Assembly: GCA_035644395.1 (NCBI GenBank)
Contig: DASQOR010000079.1
Coordinates: 1 to 64,000, forward strand
Length of the DNA stretch: 64,000 nt
Reading direction: 5' to 3'
Origin: JBGPLJ01 sp035644395
GTDB taxonomy: Bacteria > Pseudomonadota > Gammaproteobacteria > Steroidobacterales > Steroidobacteraceae
A program made the position numbers and the translations under genes. Of this stretch, positions 26,251-35,962 are shown one piece after another. A model generated the notes under the pieces. That model ran no database searches, was not told the DNA's origin, and was given only the letters and a program-made list of their open reading frames with translations. Each line of letters starts with the position of its first letter. Within the stretch, counting starts at the first letter, position 1.

Positions 26251-27152
26251 AGCTGCCGGGCGCGGTGCCCATCCTTCTTCAGCATCCTGAGGACGCTGTC
26301 GCGCCCGACGAGATGTCCGACCCCGATGATGACAAGGTAATCGCGGCGCTCCTTCAGCAGGCCCTCGATGCCGCCGGCGAAGCGCTGGTTGCGATCGAGG
26401 ATCATCGCGCGGTAGAGCTCCGGATTGCGTTCCATCTGGCGAAACGCGGTCTTGCGCAGCGTGCGTTCATCGCCGTGCTTCCAGGCGTCGAGCATCTCGT
26501 TCATCTGCGTCTCGACATCGCCGAGCTCGTCGATCGACTGCGTGAGGAGCGCAGCCTGCTCCGGCGCGCTCATGCTCGAGAAGAGCTGCAGCTGCTCCTC
26601 GGCGGTCTCGAACCCGCAGACGTCCTTGTGGTCGTCGCGTGCGCGCTTGAGGAAATGCTTCTCGACGCCCTCGTTCGGGTTGAAGCCGAGCTTGACGAGC
26701 TGGGTTACCGAGGCGGTGATCGCGACGAACCAGGGCTGAAAGCCGTCGAGCGGTGCGAGATCGATGCCGAGCGCCCTGGCCTTGTCGCGCACGGCCGGAT
26801 ACGCCGGGCCGAGTTCGCCGGTCAGAGTCTTGCCCGCTGGCAGGCGGGCCAGCGACAACATCCTGAGCGCGAGCGCTCCCTCGTCGGTGTCGTCGAAATC
26901 GATCTCCATGCAGAGCGCCTCGGCGTCCCGGTACGCGTTCTCGAATTCCGGCGCGAGCGGGTAGTCGCCCGGGCGCAGCAGGTGAAAGGAGCCCATCAGG
27001 TAGACGTGGTTGTGCTCCCCCGGTACGAGCCAGAGGAAGTGGCGGTCGTGCTGAGGCCGGCTGGCGCAGCTGCCGAGGAAGGCGACTGCGAGGAGAGCTG
27101 CGACGAAACGTTTGATTTCAGGCCCAGACGACACGGGTGCCGATCGTGCCAT
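26247..27152 (-). CDS. TraB/GumN family protein, predicted lipoprotein
   Basis: About 301 aa of the TraB/PrgY/GumN (Tiki-related) family. The N-terminus FVAALLAVAFLGSCAS carries a lipobox (LGSC), predicting a lipoprotein. HVYLMGSFHLLRPGDYPL near the start and the C-terminal YLVIIGVGHLVGRDSVLRML hold the conserved GxH motifs of this metal-dependent fold. Biological role uncertain. The chosen ATG overlaps the upstream cpdA gene by 35 bases; an in-frame GTG about 18 bases further in is an alternative start. Convergent with rubredoxin. Confidence 0.85.
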   Translation of the reverse strand: MARSAPVSSGPEIKRFVAALLAVAFLGSCASRPQHDRHFLWLVPGEHNHVYLMGSFHLLRPGDYPLAPEFENAYRDAEALCMEIDFDDTDEGALALRMLSLARLPAGKTLTGELGPAYPAVRDKARALGIDLAPLDGFQPWFVAITASVTQLVKLGFNPNEGVEKHFLKRARDDHKDVCGFETAEEQLQLFSSMSAPEQAALLTQSIDELGDVETQMNEMLDAWKHGDERTLRKTAFRQMERNPELYRAMILDRNQRFAGGIEGLLKERRDYLVIIGVGHLVGRDSVLRMLKKDGHRARQL

Positions 27153-27864
27153 CCGCACCGAGTTCGAGCCAGCGATATCCGGGAGGGCGCCGATCGAGCT
27201 CGAAATGCTCGCTGCCCGGGAGAAACTGCGCACAGGTCGAAGGCGTCGACATGTAGTGCACCCCGCCGCGGTCGCCGTCGTATGCCTGGTGCACGTGGCC
27301 CCAGAGCACGCCCCGGACGTTCCGGTGGCGGTCGAGCACGTCGAGGAATTCGCCCGCGTTCCTGAGGCCCACGTCATCGAGCCAGCGGCTGCCCATCGGC
27401 ACCGGCTGGTGATGCAGGCAGACGAGCGAGTGCAGATCGCGTCCTTCCGTGAGCGACTGCTCGAGCGTCGCAAGGCTCGCGGCGCTCAGGTGTCCGGCGG
27501 CCGCGCCGTCGATGCAGCTGTCGAGCATGACCACCTGCCAGCCGTCTCTACGCAGGGTGCCACCCAGCTGATAGGGCGCGCTCGTGAGCGCGCCACGCAT
27601 CGCTGGAAGCTCGTCGTGATTGCCCGGAATGCAGTAAATCGGCACTCCGAGGCTCCCGAACACCTCGCGAAAGGTGTCATAGCCGCCCGGATCGTCCTGC
27701 ACGAGGTCACCCGTCGCGAGCACTCCGTCGCAGGGCCAGTGGTGCCGGCGCGCGTGTTCGATGACCTGCAGCAGGGCGCTGTACGTCTCCACGCCACGCA
27801 ATCGACCCTTGCGATCGGCGTAGAGGTGCGGATCCGTGAACTGCAGTAGCCGCATAGAGCTCAT
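27118..27864 (-). CDS. cpdA: 3',5'-cyclic AMP phosphodiesterase (Icc family)
   Basis: A 248-aa cytoplasmic metallophosphoesterase that hydrolyses cAMP and so limits CRP signalling. All metal-binding motifs are present: QFTDPHLYAD (DxH), ATGDLVQDD (GDxxxD), PGNHDE, CLHHQPVP and GVLWGHVHQ. Length and MRLLQFTDPHL start match CpdA. Met1 at 27864 or Met4 at 27855 could be used. Its 3' end overlaps the TraB-like gene. It is divergent from tkt. Confidence 0.92.
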   Translation of the reverse strand: MSSMRLLQFTDPHLYADRKGRLRGVETYSALLQVIEHARRHHWPCDGVLATGDLVQDDPGGYDTFREVFGSLGVPIYCIPGNHDELPAMRGALTSAPYQLGGTLRRDGWQVVMLDSCIDGAAAGHLSAASLATLEQSLTEGRDLHSLVCLHHQPVPMGSRWLDDVGLRNAGEFLDVLDRHRNVRGVLWGHVHQAYDGDRGGVHYMSTPSTCAQFLPGSEHFELDRRPPGYRWLELGADGTIGTRVVWA

Positions 27865-28179
27865 CGCCCGCCATGCCCGCTCAAGCGCAAAAAGTGTGGT
27901 GTGAGGCGAAATGCCCGGTCTCGGCAGGGCGTGCGCAGACCCGGGATTCGCGGCGCATGATAACAAACGCCCTTCCGGGGAATCTTGAACCCGTTCATGC
28001 CGAGCGGATCGGCGCCATACGTCTGTAATTCGATACCGGAACGGGAAAGCGGGCATTCTGTGACCCATGGCGCGTTTTGGCGCACAGATATCGGATCGGC
28101 GACGGCGCAAAGCGTCCGTTGCTCCGGGCGCCCGAGTGTCGGAGAATCCGCGCCTTTCTTTTGAGGGGAAGCCAGCAAG
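27865..28179. other. 315-bp intergenic region between cpdA and tkt
   Basis: I see no convincing protein or known RNA here. It holds a perfect TGAAC-cc-GTTCA inverted repeat (within 27986-27997), other GC-rich pairings, and a possible -35-like TTGAAC near 27985. A GAGGGGAA ribosome-binding site sits just before tkt. It is long for this compact window, so a leader or small RNA is possible. On the minus strand a short open frame runs through 27861-28286 but resembles no known protein. Confidence 0.6.
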
Positions 28180-30177
28180 ATGCCGGGCCGAAGAGAGCTC
28201 GCCAACGCCATTCGCGCCCTCGCGATGGACGCGGTACAACATGCGAATGCGGGCCACCCGGGCGCACCGATGGGGATGGCCGACATTGCCGAGGTCCTGT
28301 GGCGCGACTTCCTGAAGCACAGCCCGGGGAACCCACGCTGGCCCGACCGGGACCGCTTCGTGCTGTCGAACGGTCACGCATCCATGCTGCAGTACGCCGT
28401 GCTGTACCTCACCGGCTATCCGCTCGGCATCGACGAGATCCGCAATTTCCGCCAGCTCGGGGCACGCACGGCCGGCCACCCCGAACACGACCTGGATGTC
28501 GGCATTGAAACCACCACCGGCCCGCTCGGCCAGGGGTTTGCAAACGCGGTTGGCATGGCGATCGCCGAGCGGGCGCTCGCCGCCACGTTCAACCGGCCGG
28601 GATTCAACGTCGTCGACCATCACACTTATGTATTCGTCGGCGACGGCTGCCTCATGGAAGGCATCTCGCACGAAGCGGCGTCGCTCGCGGGCACCCAGCA
28701 GCTCGGCAAGCTCATCTGCATCTACGACGACAACGGCATCTCGATCGATGGCCATGTGCAGGGCTGGTTCACCGACAACACGCCCGAACGCTTCAGCGCC
28801 TACGGCTGGCACGTCCTGCCGGGTGTCGATGGGCACGACGCCGAGGCGGTGAAGCGAGCAATCGCCGCTGCGCGAGCCGAGAGCCGGCGGCCCTCCATCA
28901 TCTGCTGCAAGACGATCATCGGCTGGGGTGCGCCGAACAAGCAGGGCACGGAGGCCACGCACGGTCAGGCGCTGGGCGCGGACGAAGTGGCCGCGGCCCG
29001 CAAGACACTGAACTGGACCTGCGCGCCGTTCGAGATCCCGGAGGCGATTCGCTCGGCTTGGGACGCGCGTGCAACCGGCGCCCGGCGCGAGGCGGAGTGG
29101 CGCCGGCAATTCGACGCCTATCGCGGCAAGTTCCCGGAGCTTGCGGCCGAATTCGAGCGCCGCATGCAGGGCGAGTTGCCTGCGGAATTCGTCAGGCGGG
29201 CGCGCGAGTTACCGGCGGATGTGGCGAAGGACGCCAAGCCCGCGGCGACCCGTGTGTCGTCCCAGGCGACGCTCAATGCACTGACGCCGACGCTGCCGGA
29301 ATTCGTCGGCGGCTCGGCCGATCTCACGGGCTCGAACAACACCTTGAGCAAGAGCTCGAAGGCGCTGAACGCCGGGAACCCGGGCGGCAACTACATCTAT
29401 TACGGCGTGCGTGAGTTCGGCATGACCGCCGTGATGAATGGCCTCGCGCTGCACGGGGGATTCATCCCGTACGGCGGCACCTTCCTCACGTTTTCGGACT
29501 ACGCGCGCAACGGCGTGCGCATGGCCGCGCTCATGCACCAGCGCAATATCCTCGTGTACTCGCACGATTCGATCGGCCTCGGCGAAGACGGCCCCACGCA
29601 CCAGCCGGTCGAGCAGCTGTGGAGCCTCAGGCTCATCCCGAACCTCATCCTGTGGCGTCCCTGCGATGCCGTCGAGACCGCAACGTCCTGGATCGCGGCG
29701 GTCGAGCGCACGACGGGCCCGACGGCGCTGGCGCTCACGCGCCAGAACCTGCCGCAGGAACCGCGCACGCCGGAGCAGATCGCCGATATCCGCCGTGGCG
29801 GCTACGTGCTGGTCGAACCGGCCGGTACGCCGGAGTGCATCGTCATCGCGACCGGATCGGAAGTCGGCATCGCCACCGAGGCGGCACGCGCGCTTAACGG
29901 CAAGGGACGGCGGATCCGCGTCGTCTCGATGCCGAGCACCCAGGTATTCGAAGCGCAGGACGCCGCCTATCGCGAGCGCGTGCTGCCCGCCGGCATTCGC
30001 CGCCGGTTGGTTGTCGAGGCGGGCGTGACGCTGCCCTGGCGCGCCTATGCGGGCCCCGAGGGGCGGGTGATCGGCATCGATCACTATGGCGCATCCGGCC
30101 GCGGGCCCGATCTATTCAGGAAGTTTGGCATCACCGCGGAGCATGTGACCCGCGAAATTCTGGAACTCGTCGCTTAA
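28180..30177 (+). CDS. tkt: Transketolase
   Basis: A 665-aa thiamine-diphosphate enzyme that moves two-carbon units in the pentose phosphate pathway and feeds glycolytic intermediates. The N-terminal HPGAPMGMADIAEVLW, TTTGPLGQGFANAVGMA and the ThDP site GDGCLMEGISHEAASLAG are canonical, as are central EFGMTAVMNGLALHGG and THQPVEQLWSLRLIPN. GAGGGGAA lies about 10 bases before the ATG. It is the first gene of an apparent tkt-gap-pgk-pyk operon (gap follows after 12 bases). Confidence 0.98.
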   Translation: MPGRRELANAIRALAMDAVQHANAGHPGAPMGMADIAEVLWRDFLKHSPGNPRWPDRDRFVLSNGHASMLQYAVLYLTGYPLGIDEIRNFRQLGARTAGHPEHDLDVGIETTTGPLGQGFANAVGMAIAERALAATFNRPGFNVVDHHTYVFVGDGCLMEGISHEAASLAGTQQLGKLICIYDDNGISIDGHVQGWFTDNTPERFSAYGWHVLPGVDGHDAEAVKRAIAAARAESRRPSIICCKTIIGWGAPNKQGTEATHGQALGADEVAAARKTLNWTCAPFEIPEAIRSAWDARATGARREAEWRRQFDAYRGKFPELAAEFERRMQGELPAEFVRRARELPADVAKDAKPAATRVSSQATLNALTPTLPEFVGGSADLTGSNNTLSKSSKALNAGNPGGNYIYYGVREFGMTAVMNGLALHGGFIPYGGTFLTFSDYARNGVRMAALMHQRNILVYSHDSIGLGEDGPTHQPVEQLWSLRLIPNLILWRPCDAVETATSWIAAVERTTGPTALALTRQNLPQEPRTPEQIADIRRGGYVLVEPAGTPECIVIATGSEVGIATEAARALNGKGRRIRVVSMPSTQVFEAQDAAYRERVLPAGIRRRLVVEAGVTLPWRAYAGPEGRVIGIDHYGASGRGPDLFRKFGITAEHVTREILELVA

Positions 30178-30189
30178 GAGGAACTCACG

Positions 30190-31200
30190 ATGGCGATCAA
30201 GGTTGGGATCAATGGCTACGGCCGCATCGGCCGCAACGTCTTGCGTGCGCTCTACGAATCGAAGCGCAACAAGGACATTCAGATCGTCGCGTTGAACGAC
30301 CTGGGCGATGCGAAGACGAACGCCCACCTTACGCGCTACGACACGGTACACGGCAAGTTCCCGGGCGAGGTTTCGGTCGACGGCGATTCCATGGTGGTGA
30401 ACGGCGACCGCATCCGCGTGCTCGCGGAACGCGATCCGGCGAAACTCCCCTGGGGCCAGCTCGGCGTCGACATCGTGCTCGAGTCCACCGGGCTCTTCAC
30501 CAGCAAGGAGAAGGCCGGCAAGCACCTGCAGGGTGGCGCGAAGAAAGTCATCATTTCGGCGCCGGGGGGCGATGACGTCGACGCGACCATTGTTTACGGC
30601 GTAAACCACAACGTGCTGAAAGCCTCGCACACCGTCATCTCGAACGCCTCCTGCACGACCAACTGTCTCGCGCCCGTCGTCAAGGTCCTGAACGACAAGA
30701 TCGGCGTCGTCAACGGCATCATGACGACGATTCACTCGTACACCAACGACCAGGTGCTGACCGACGTGTATCACTCGGACCTGCGCCGCGCGCGCTCGGC
30801 CACCATGTCGATGATCCCGGCCAAGACCGGCGCCGCGGCGGCGGTCGGTCTCGTGCTGCCGGAACTCAAGGGCAAGCTCGACGGCTTCGCCGTGCGCGTG
30901 CCGACCATCAACGTCTCGCTCGTCGATCTCACGTTCGTCGCGAAGCGCGCAACCTCGATCGAGGAGATCAACAAGCTGATGAAGGAAGCCGCGAGTGGCG
31001 CCTTCAAGGGCATCCTCGCCTACAGCGACGGCCCGCTGGTGTCGGTCGACTTCAACCACGACCCCGCGTCCTCGACCTACGACGCGACGCTCACGAAAGT
31101 GATCGACACGACCGTGAAGGTCTGTTCCTGGTACGACAACGAGTGGGGCTTCTCGAACCGCATGCTCGACACGACGGTCGCGTTCGCGAACGCGAAGTAG
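30190..31200 (+). CDS. gap: Glyceraldehyde-3-phosphate dehydrogenase, type I
   Basis: A 336-aa NAD-dependent glycolytic enzyme. INGYGRIGRNVLRAL forms the dinucleotide-binding start, and ALNDL carries the Asp that favours NAD. SNASCTTNCLAP contains the catalytic Cys, and HSYTNDQ its His partner. The C-terminus NEWGFSNRMLDT is conserved. A GAGGAA site lies 7 bases before the ATG. It sits between tkt and pgk in one transcription unit. Confidence 0.98.
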   Translation: MAIKVGINGYGRIGRNVLRALYESKRNKDIQIVALNDLGDAKTNAHLTRYDTVHGKFPGEVSVDGDSMVVNGDRIRVLAERDPAKLPWGQLGVDIVLESTGLFTSKEKAGKHLQGGAKKVIISAPGGDDVDATIVYGVNHNVLKASHTVISNASCTTNCLAPVVKVLNDKIGVVNGIMTTIHSYTNDQVLTDVYHSDLRRARSATMSMIPAKTGAAAAVGLVLPELKGKLDGFAVRVPTINVSLVDLTFVAKRATSIEEINKLMKEAASGAFKGILAYSDGPLVSVDFNHDPASSTYDATLTKVIDTTVKVCSWYDNEWGFSNRMLDTTVAFANAK

Positions 31201-31223
31201 CCGGACGCCAAGGGAGTGGTTCA

Positions 31224-32399
31224 ATGAAGGTCCTGCGCATGGTCGATCTCGACCTCAAGGGCAAGCGCGTGCTCATCCGCGAGGATCTCAACGTTCCGGT
31301 GCAGGGCGGTGCCGTCACGAGCGACGCGCGCATTCGCGCCTCGCTCCCGACCATCCGGCACGCGCTCGATGCCGGTGCGCGGGTGCTCGTGATGTCGCAT
31401 CTCGGGCGGCCGGAAGAGGGCATGTTCGATGAGAGCCTGTCGCTCGCGCCCGTCGCCGCGCGCCTCTCGGAGCTTCTCGGCCGCAAGGTGCGCCTCGAGC
31501 GCAACTGGCTCGAGGGCGTGAGCTGCGAGCCGGGCGAAGTCGTGCTCTGCGAGAACGTCCGCTTCAACAAGGGCGAGAAGAAGGACAAGGAAGACCTGTC
31601 CAGGCGCATGGCCGCGCTCTGCGACATCTTCGTCATGGATGCATTCGGCACGGCGCATCGGGCAGAAGCGAGCACGCACGGCGTAGGCAAGTTCGCACGG
31701 GTTGCCTGTGCGGGACCGCTGCTCGTGAACGAACTCATCGCGCTCGAGACGGCGCTCGAAAAGCCCGCCCGTCCGCTCGTCGCCATCGTCGCGGGCTCCA
31801 AGGTATCGACCAAGCTCACGGTGCTTGAGTCGCTCCTCGGCAAGGTGGACAGGCTGATCGTCGGTGGCGGCATCGCGAACACCTTCCTCGCCGCCCAGGG
31901 CCTGCCGGTCGGCAAGTCGCTGCACGAGCCGGACATGATCGGCATCGCGCGGCGGCTCCTCGATGCGGCGTCCCGGGGCGGTGCGGATATTCCGCTCCCC
32001 ACCGATGTCGTCGTCGCGACCGAGTTCTCCGCGGCGGCGGAGGCGGACGTCAAGCGCGTCGATCAGGTGGCCGCCGATGAAATGATCCTCGACATCGGTC
32101 CCGATACGGCCGAGCGCTTTGCGGCGCTCCTCGGCGAGGCGGGCACGATCGTCTGGAACGGGCCGGTGGGCGTGTTCGAATTCGACCAGTTCGGCGAGGG
32201 CACGCGTACGCTCGCGAACGCGATTGCAAACAGCAAGGCATTCTCGATCGCGGGCGGCGGCGACACGCTCGCCGCCATCGAGAAATACAAGATCGAGGAC
32301 GGAATCTCGTACATTTCCACGGGTGGGGGAGCATTCCTCGAGTTCATCGAGGGCAAGACGCTGCCGGCGGTCGCGATGCTCGAGGCACGCGCCGCCTGA
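31224..32399 (+). CDS. pgk: Phosphoglycerate kinase
   Basis: A 391-aa monomeric enzyme making ATP from 1,3-bisphosphoglycerate. RVLIREDLNVPV, MSHLGRP and NVRFNKGEKK form the substrate side; VSTKLTVLESLLGKVDRLIVGGGIANTFL and GGGDTLAAIEKY form the nucleotide side. AGGGAG precedes the ATG by 7 bases. Reading frame is open further upstream, but the homology start and ribosome-binding site agree. It ends 19 bases before pyk. Confidence 0.97.
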   Translation: MKVLRMVDLDLKGKRVLIREDLNVPVQGGAVTSDARIRASLPTIRHALDAGARVLVMSHLGRPEEGMFDESLSLAPVAARLSELLGRKVRLERNWLEGVSCEPGEVVLCENVRFNKGEKKDKEDLSRRMAALCDIFVMDAFGTAHRAEASTHGVGKFARVACAGPLLVNELIALETALEKPARPLVAIVAGSKVSTKLTVLESLLGKVDRLIVGGGIANTFLAAQGLPVGKSLHEPDMIGIARRLLDAASRGGADIPLPTDVVVATEFSAAAEADVKRVDQVAADEMILDIGPDTAERFAALLGEAGTIVWNGPVGVFEFDQFGEGTRTLANAIANSKAFSIAGGGDTLAAIEKYKIEDGISYISTGGGAFLEFIEGKTLPAVAMLEARAA

Positions 32400-32418
32400 A
32401 GCGCTACGGAGTCGACTC

Positions 32419-33849
32419 TTGAGACGAACGAAAATCGTTACGACCCTCGGGCCCGCGACCGACGATCCGAAGGTGCTCGCCGAGATGGTGAGCGCCGGCG
32501 CGGACGTCGTGCGGGTCAATTTCTCGCACGGCCGCTACGAGGACCACGCCAAACGGGTCCAGCTGGTGCGGGACGCCGCCGCCGCCGCCGGCAAGTACGT
32601 TGGCGTGCTCGGCGACCTGCAGGGCCCGAAGATCCGCATCGAGCGCTTTGCCGAAGGCCGGGTGTTCCTGAAGGAGGGCGATCCGTTCGTCCTCGACGTC
32701 TCGCTCGACCCGAAGGCGGGCACTGCGCAGCGCGTCGGCTGCGCCTACAAGAATCTTCCGGCCGATGTGGCGGCCGGCGATACGCTCCTGCTGAACGACG
32801 GCAACATCGCGCTTGAAGTCACTTCGGTCGCGGGGCCCGTGGTCAACACGAGGGTCGTGGTGGGGGGCGAGTTGTCCGACAACAAGGGCATCAATCGCCA
32901 GGGTGGGGGTCTCTCCGCCGGCGCGCTCACCGACAAGGATCGCGAAGACATCAAGGTTGCGGCGCGTCTTGGCGTCGACTACATCGCGGTGTCGTTCGCG
33001 CGCAACGCCGACGACATGCACGAGTGCCGTGCGCTCCTCAAGGCCGCAGGGGGCGATGGCCGCGTGTGCGCGAAGATCGAACGCGCGGAAGCGATCCAGA
33101 AGCTCGATGAGATCATCGACGCGAGTGACGTCGTCATGGTCGCGCGCGGCGACCTCGGCGTCGAAATGGGCTATGCGGAGCTCACGGGCTTGCAGAAGAC
33201 CATCATTCAACACACGCGCCACCGCAACAAGGTCGTGATCACGGCGACGCAGATGATGGAGTCGATGATCCACAACCCGATCCCGACGCGCGCAGAGGTT
33301 TCCGACGTCTCGAATGCCGTCATGGACGGCACGGATGCGGTCATGCTCTCCGGCGAAAGCGCGGTCGGCAAGTATCCGGTGAGGGCCGTGCAGGCGATGG
33401 CGCAGGTCATCGAGGGCGCCGAGAAGTTCCAGCTCGCGCCGGGCCGCTCGCGCCATCGCGACGATCGCGTGTTCGAGCTCACCGACGAGGCGATCGCCAT
33501 GGCCGTGATGTACACGGCGAATCACATGAAGGTGCGCGCGATCGTCGCGCTCACCGAATCCGGTTCGACGACGCTCTGGATGTCGCGCATCCGCTCCGAT
33601 ATTCCGATCTACGCCTTCACGCGCCAGGAGGCGACGCGCCGCCGCGTGACGCTCTACCGGGGCGTCTACCCGGTTGCGTTCGACGTCGTGCAGACGAACC
33701 CCGAAGCCGTCTATCCGACGATCTTCCACATGCTGCTCGAGCTGAAGCTCGTCGACGAGGGCGATCACATCATCGTGACGCAGGGGGCCCTCACCGGCGT
33801 TTCGGGCGGCACCAATTCGATGCAGATCCTCAAGGTGACGCGCGGCTGA
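32419..33849 (+). CDS. pyk: Pyruvate kinase
   Basis: A 476-aa enzyme converting phosphoenolpyruvate and ADP to pyruvate and ATP. RRTKIVTTLGPATDD at the N-terminus, NFSHG, GDLQGPKIRIERF, MVARGDLGVEM and the activation-loop region ITATQMMESM are typical. The start is TTG at 32419 with GGAG 7 bases upstream; no in-frame ATG precedes the conserved RRTKIV. It closes the tkt-gap-pgk-pyk run. Fructose-bisphosphate aldolase, which often follows, is not here. Confidence 0.96.
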   Translation: MRRTKIVTTLGPATDDPKVLAEMVSAGADVVRVNFSHGRYEDHAKRVQLVRDAAAAAGKYVGVLGDLQGPKIRIERFAEGRVFLKEGDPFVLDVSLDPKAGTAQRVGCAYKNLPADVAAGDTLLLNDGNIALEVTSVAGPVVNTRVVVGGELSDNKGINRQGGGLSAGALTDKDREDIKVAARLGVDYIAVSFARNADDMHECRALLKAAGGDGRVCAKIERAEAIQKLDEIIDASDVVMVARGDLGVEMGYAELTGLQKTIIQHTRHRNKVVITATQMMESMIHNPIPTRAEVSDVSNAVMDGTDAVMLSGESAVGKYPVRAVQAMAQVIEGAEKFQLAPGRSRHRDDRVFELTDEAIAMAVMYTANHMKVRAIVALTESGSTTLWMSRIRSDIPIYAFTRQEATRRRVTLYRGVYPVAFDVVQTNPEAVYPTIFHMLLELKLVDEGDHIIVTQGALTGVSGGTNSMQILKVTRG

Positions 33850-33880
33850 CGCCCGCCCGCCACCGCGGAGCGACCCGAAC

Positions 33881-34735
33881 ATGAGCAGCGCACGCTTCTC
33901 CGGCACGGATCGATACGTTGCGGGCGAAGACCTCGCCGTCGCGGTGAATGCGGCCGTCGTTCTCGGCCGGCCGCTCCTCATCAAGGGCGAACCCGGCACC
34001 GGCAAGACCGAACTCGCCATCGAGATCGCCCGCTCGCTCGGGCGGCCGCTTTACGAGTGGCACATCAAGTCGACCAGCAAGGCGCAGCAGGGCCTCTACG
34101 AGTACGACGCGGTCGCCCGCCTCAGGGATTCGCAGCTCGGCGATGCGCGCGTGCACGATATCCGCAACTACATCCTGAAGGGCAGGCTCTGGGAGGCGTT
34201 CGAGGCCGACGTGCAGCCGGTGCTCCTCATCGACGAGATCGACAAGGCGGACGTCGAATTTCCGAACGACCTGCTGCGCGAGCTCGACCGCATGGAGTTC
34301 TACGTGTACGAGACGCGCGAGCTCGTGCGTGCGCGGCACCGGCCGATCGTCGTGATCACGAGCAACAACGAAAAGGAGCTGCCGGACGCGTTCCTGCGCC
34401 GCTGCTTCTTTCACTACATCCGCTTTCCGGACGCCGCGACGATGGAGCGCATCGTCCGCGTGCACTACCCGACCCTCAAGCGCGAACTCCTCGCGCAAGC
34501 GCTGACCGCGTTCTTTCGCGTGCGGGACGTGCCCGGCCTCAGGAAGAAGCCTTCGACTTCGGAACTCCTCGACTGGCTGAAATTGCTGCTCGCCGAGGAC
34601 ATCGACCCCGCGGCGCTCGCAGCGGGCGATGATCGCACGCTCATGCTGCCGCTCTACGGAGCGCTCCTGAAGAACGAGCAGGACGTGCACCTCGCCGAGC
34701 AGCTCGTGTTCCTCAGCCGGCGCAATGCTCGTTAG
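33881..34735 (+). CDS. MoxR family AAA+ ATPase
   Basis: A 284-aa AAA+ chaperone-like ATPase. Walker A reads GEPGTGKTELA (about residues 38-48), Walker B VLLIDEIDKAD, sensor 1 ITSNNEKELPDAFLRRC. MoxR proteins work with von Willebrand A proteins to insert metals or mature enzyme complexes; the following gene encodes such a partner and overlaps by 11 bases. The target complex is not identifiable. It starts 31 bases after pyk and may be cotranscribed. Confidence 0.94.
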   Translation: MSSARFSGTDRYVAGEDLAVAVNAAVVLGRPLLIKGEPGTGKTELAIEIARSLGRPLYEWHIKSTSKAQQGLYEYDAVARLRDSQLGDARVHDIRNYILKGRLWEAFEADVQPVLLIDEIDKADVEFPNDLLRELDRMEFYVYETRELVRARHRPIVVITSNNEKELPDAFLRRCFFHYIRFPDAATMERIVRVHYPTLKRELLAQALTAFFRVRDVPGLRKKPSTSELLDWLKLLLAEDIDPAALAAGDDRTLMLPLYGALLKNEQDVHLAEQLVFLSRRNAR

Positions 34736-35897
34736 ATTCTTCCACGACCTGCGCGCCGAGGGCGTGCCGGCGACGCTGACCGAATTCCTGACCCTGCTCG
34801 AGGCGCTCGAGCGGCGCGTGGCCGAATTCGACGCCGAGTCCTTCTATCACCTCGCGCGCGCCGCACTCGTGAAGGACGAACGCCATTTCGATCGCTTCGA
34901 TCGCGCTTTTGCGCGTCATTTCGCGGGCGCCGAGAGCATCGCAGCGGCGCTCGCGGCGCAAATTCCGGACGCGTGGCTGGGTGCCGAGGTCACGCGCATT
35001 CTGACGGCTGCCGGGAAGGCGAAGATCGAGGCGCTCGGTGGCTGGGAGCGGCTCATGCAGACGTTGCGGGAGCGCCTCGCGACCCAGCAGGGCCGGCACG
35101 CGGGGGGCAATCGCTGGATCGGAACCGGTGGAACCTCGCCTTTCGGCAATGCCGGCTTCAATCCCGAGGGCGTGCGCGTCGGCGGCGAATCACGCGAGCG
35201 GCGCGCGGCCAAGGTGTGGGAACGGCGCGAATACGCGAATCTCGACGATCGCGTGGAGCTCGGAACCCGCAACCTAAAGCTTGCGCTGCGCCGCCTGCGC
35301 CGCTTCGCGCGGCAGGGGGCGGCCGAGGAACTCGATCTGCCGGACACCATCGATGCCACGGCGCGCAATGCCGGCTTTCTCGACGTGCGGCTCGTGCCGG
35401 AGCGGCGCAACGCGGTCAAGGTGCTGCTGCTCCTCGACATCGGCGGCTCGATGGACGATCACGTGCGGATCTGCGAGGAACTCTTCTCCGCCGCGCGCGG
35501 CGAATTCCGTCATCTCGAGCATTTCTACTTCCACAACTTCGTCTACGAGAGCCTGTGGCGCGACAGCCGGCGCCGCCACGTCGAACGCGTGGACACGGCG
35601 TGGCTTGTCCACAAGTACCCGCGGGACTACCGGCTGATCTTCGTCGGCGATGCGACCATGAGCCCGTATGAAATCATCCAGGCGGGCGGCAGCCTGGAGC
35701 ACTGGAACGAGGAAGCGGGGAGCGTCTGGATGCGACGGCTCTGCAGCGCGTGGCCGAGGCACGCGTGGCTCAACCCGGAACCCGAAGAACGCTGGCACTA
35801 CACGCCCTCCGTCAAGCTCACGCGCGAACTCGTCGATGATCGCATGTTCGCGCTCACGCTGAAGGGGATCGATGAGGCCATGCAGGCGCTCAACTGA
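34725..35897 (+). CDS. VWA domain-containing (CoxE-like) protein
   Basis: A 390-aa partner of the MoxR ATPase. The N-terminal helical region is followed by a VWA domain beginning near VKVLLLLDIGGSMDDH. The MIDAS sequence is DIGGS, with Gly in place of the first Ser of DxSxS, as in several VWA proteins paired with MoxR. The C-terminal RLIFVGDATMSPYEI supplies a further metal-site Asp/Thr. Probable cytoplasmic metallochaperone or assembly factor. Start overlaps the MoxR gene by 11 bases. Confidence 0.92.
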   Translation: MLVRFFHDLRAEGVPATLTEFLTLLEALERRVAEFDAESFYHLARAALVKDERHFDRFDRAFARHFAGAESIAAALAAQIPDAWLGAEVTRILTAAGKAKIEALGGWERLMQTLRERLATQQGRHAGGNRWIGTGGTSPFGNAGFNPEGVRVGGESRERRAAKVWERREYANLDDRVELGTRNLKLALRRLRRFARQGAAEELDLPDTIDATARNAGFLDVRLVPERRNAVKVLLLLDIGGSMDDHVRICEELFSAARGEFRHLEHFYFHNFVYESLWRDSRRRHVERVDTAWLVHKYPRDYRLIFVGDATMSPYEIIQAGGSLEHWNEEAGSVWMRRLCSAWPRHAWLNPEPEERWHYTPSVKLTRELVDDRMFALTLKGIDEAMQALN

Positions 35898-35962
35898 CCG
35901 GTGCGCGAACTGACGGACTCGTCACTTTGCCGCTGCCGGTCATCGTGGTAAACAACACCCGC

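Noticed and set aside
27980..28060. Possible 6S RNA because of CTTGAACCC...GTTCA
   Set aside because: The closing stem, large central bubble and flanking conserved boxes of 6S RNA could not be found on either strand. Only the short hairpin resembles it.
27865..29109. Extension of the cpdA frame upstream over tkt
   Set aside because: It is antisense to transketolase. The conserved MRLLQFTDPHL start lies at 27855-27864.
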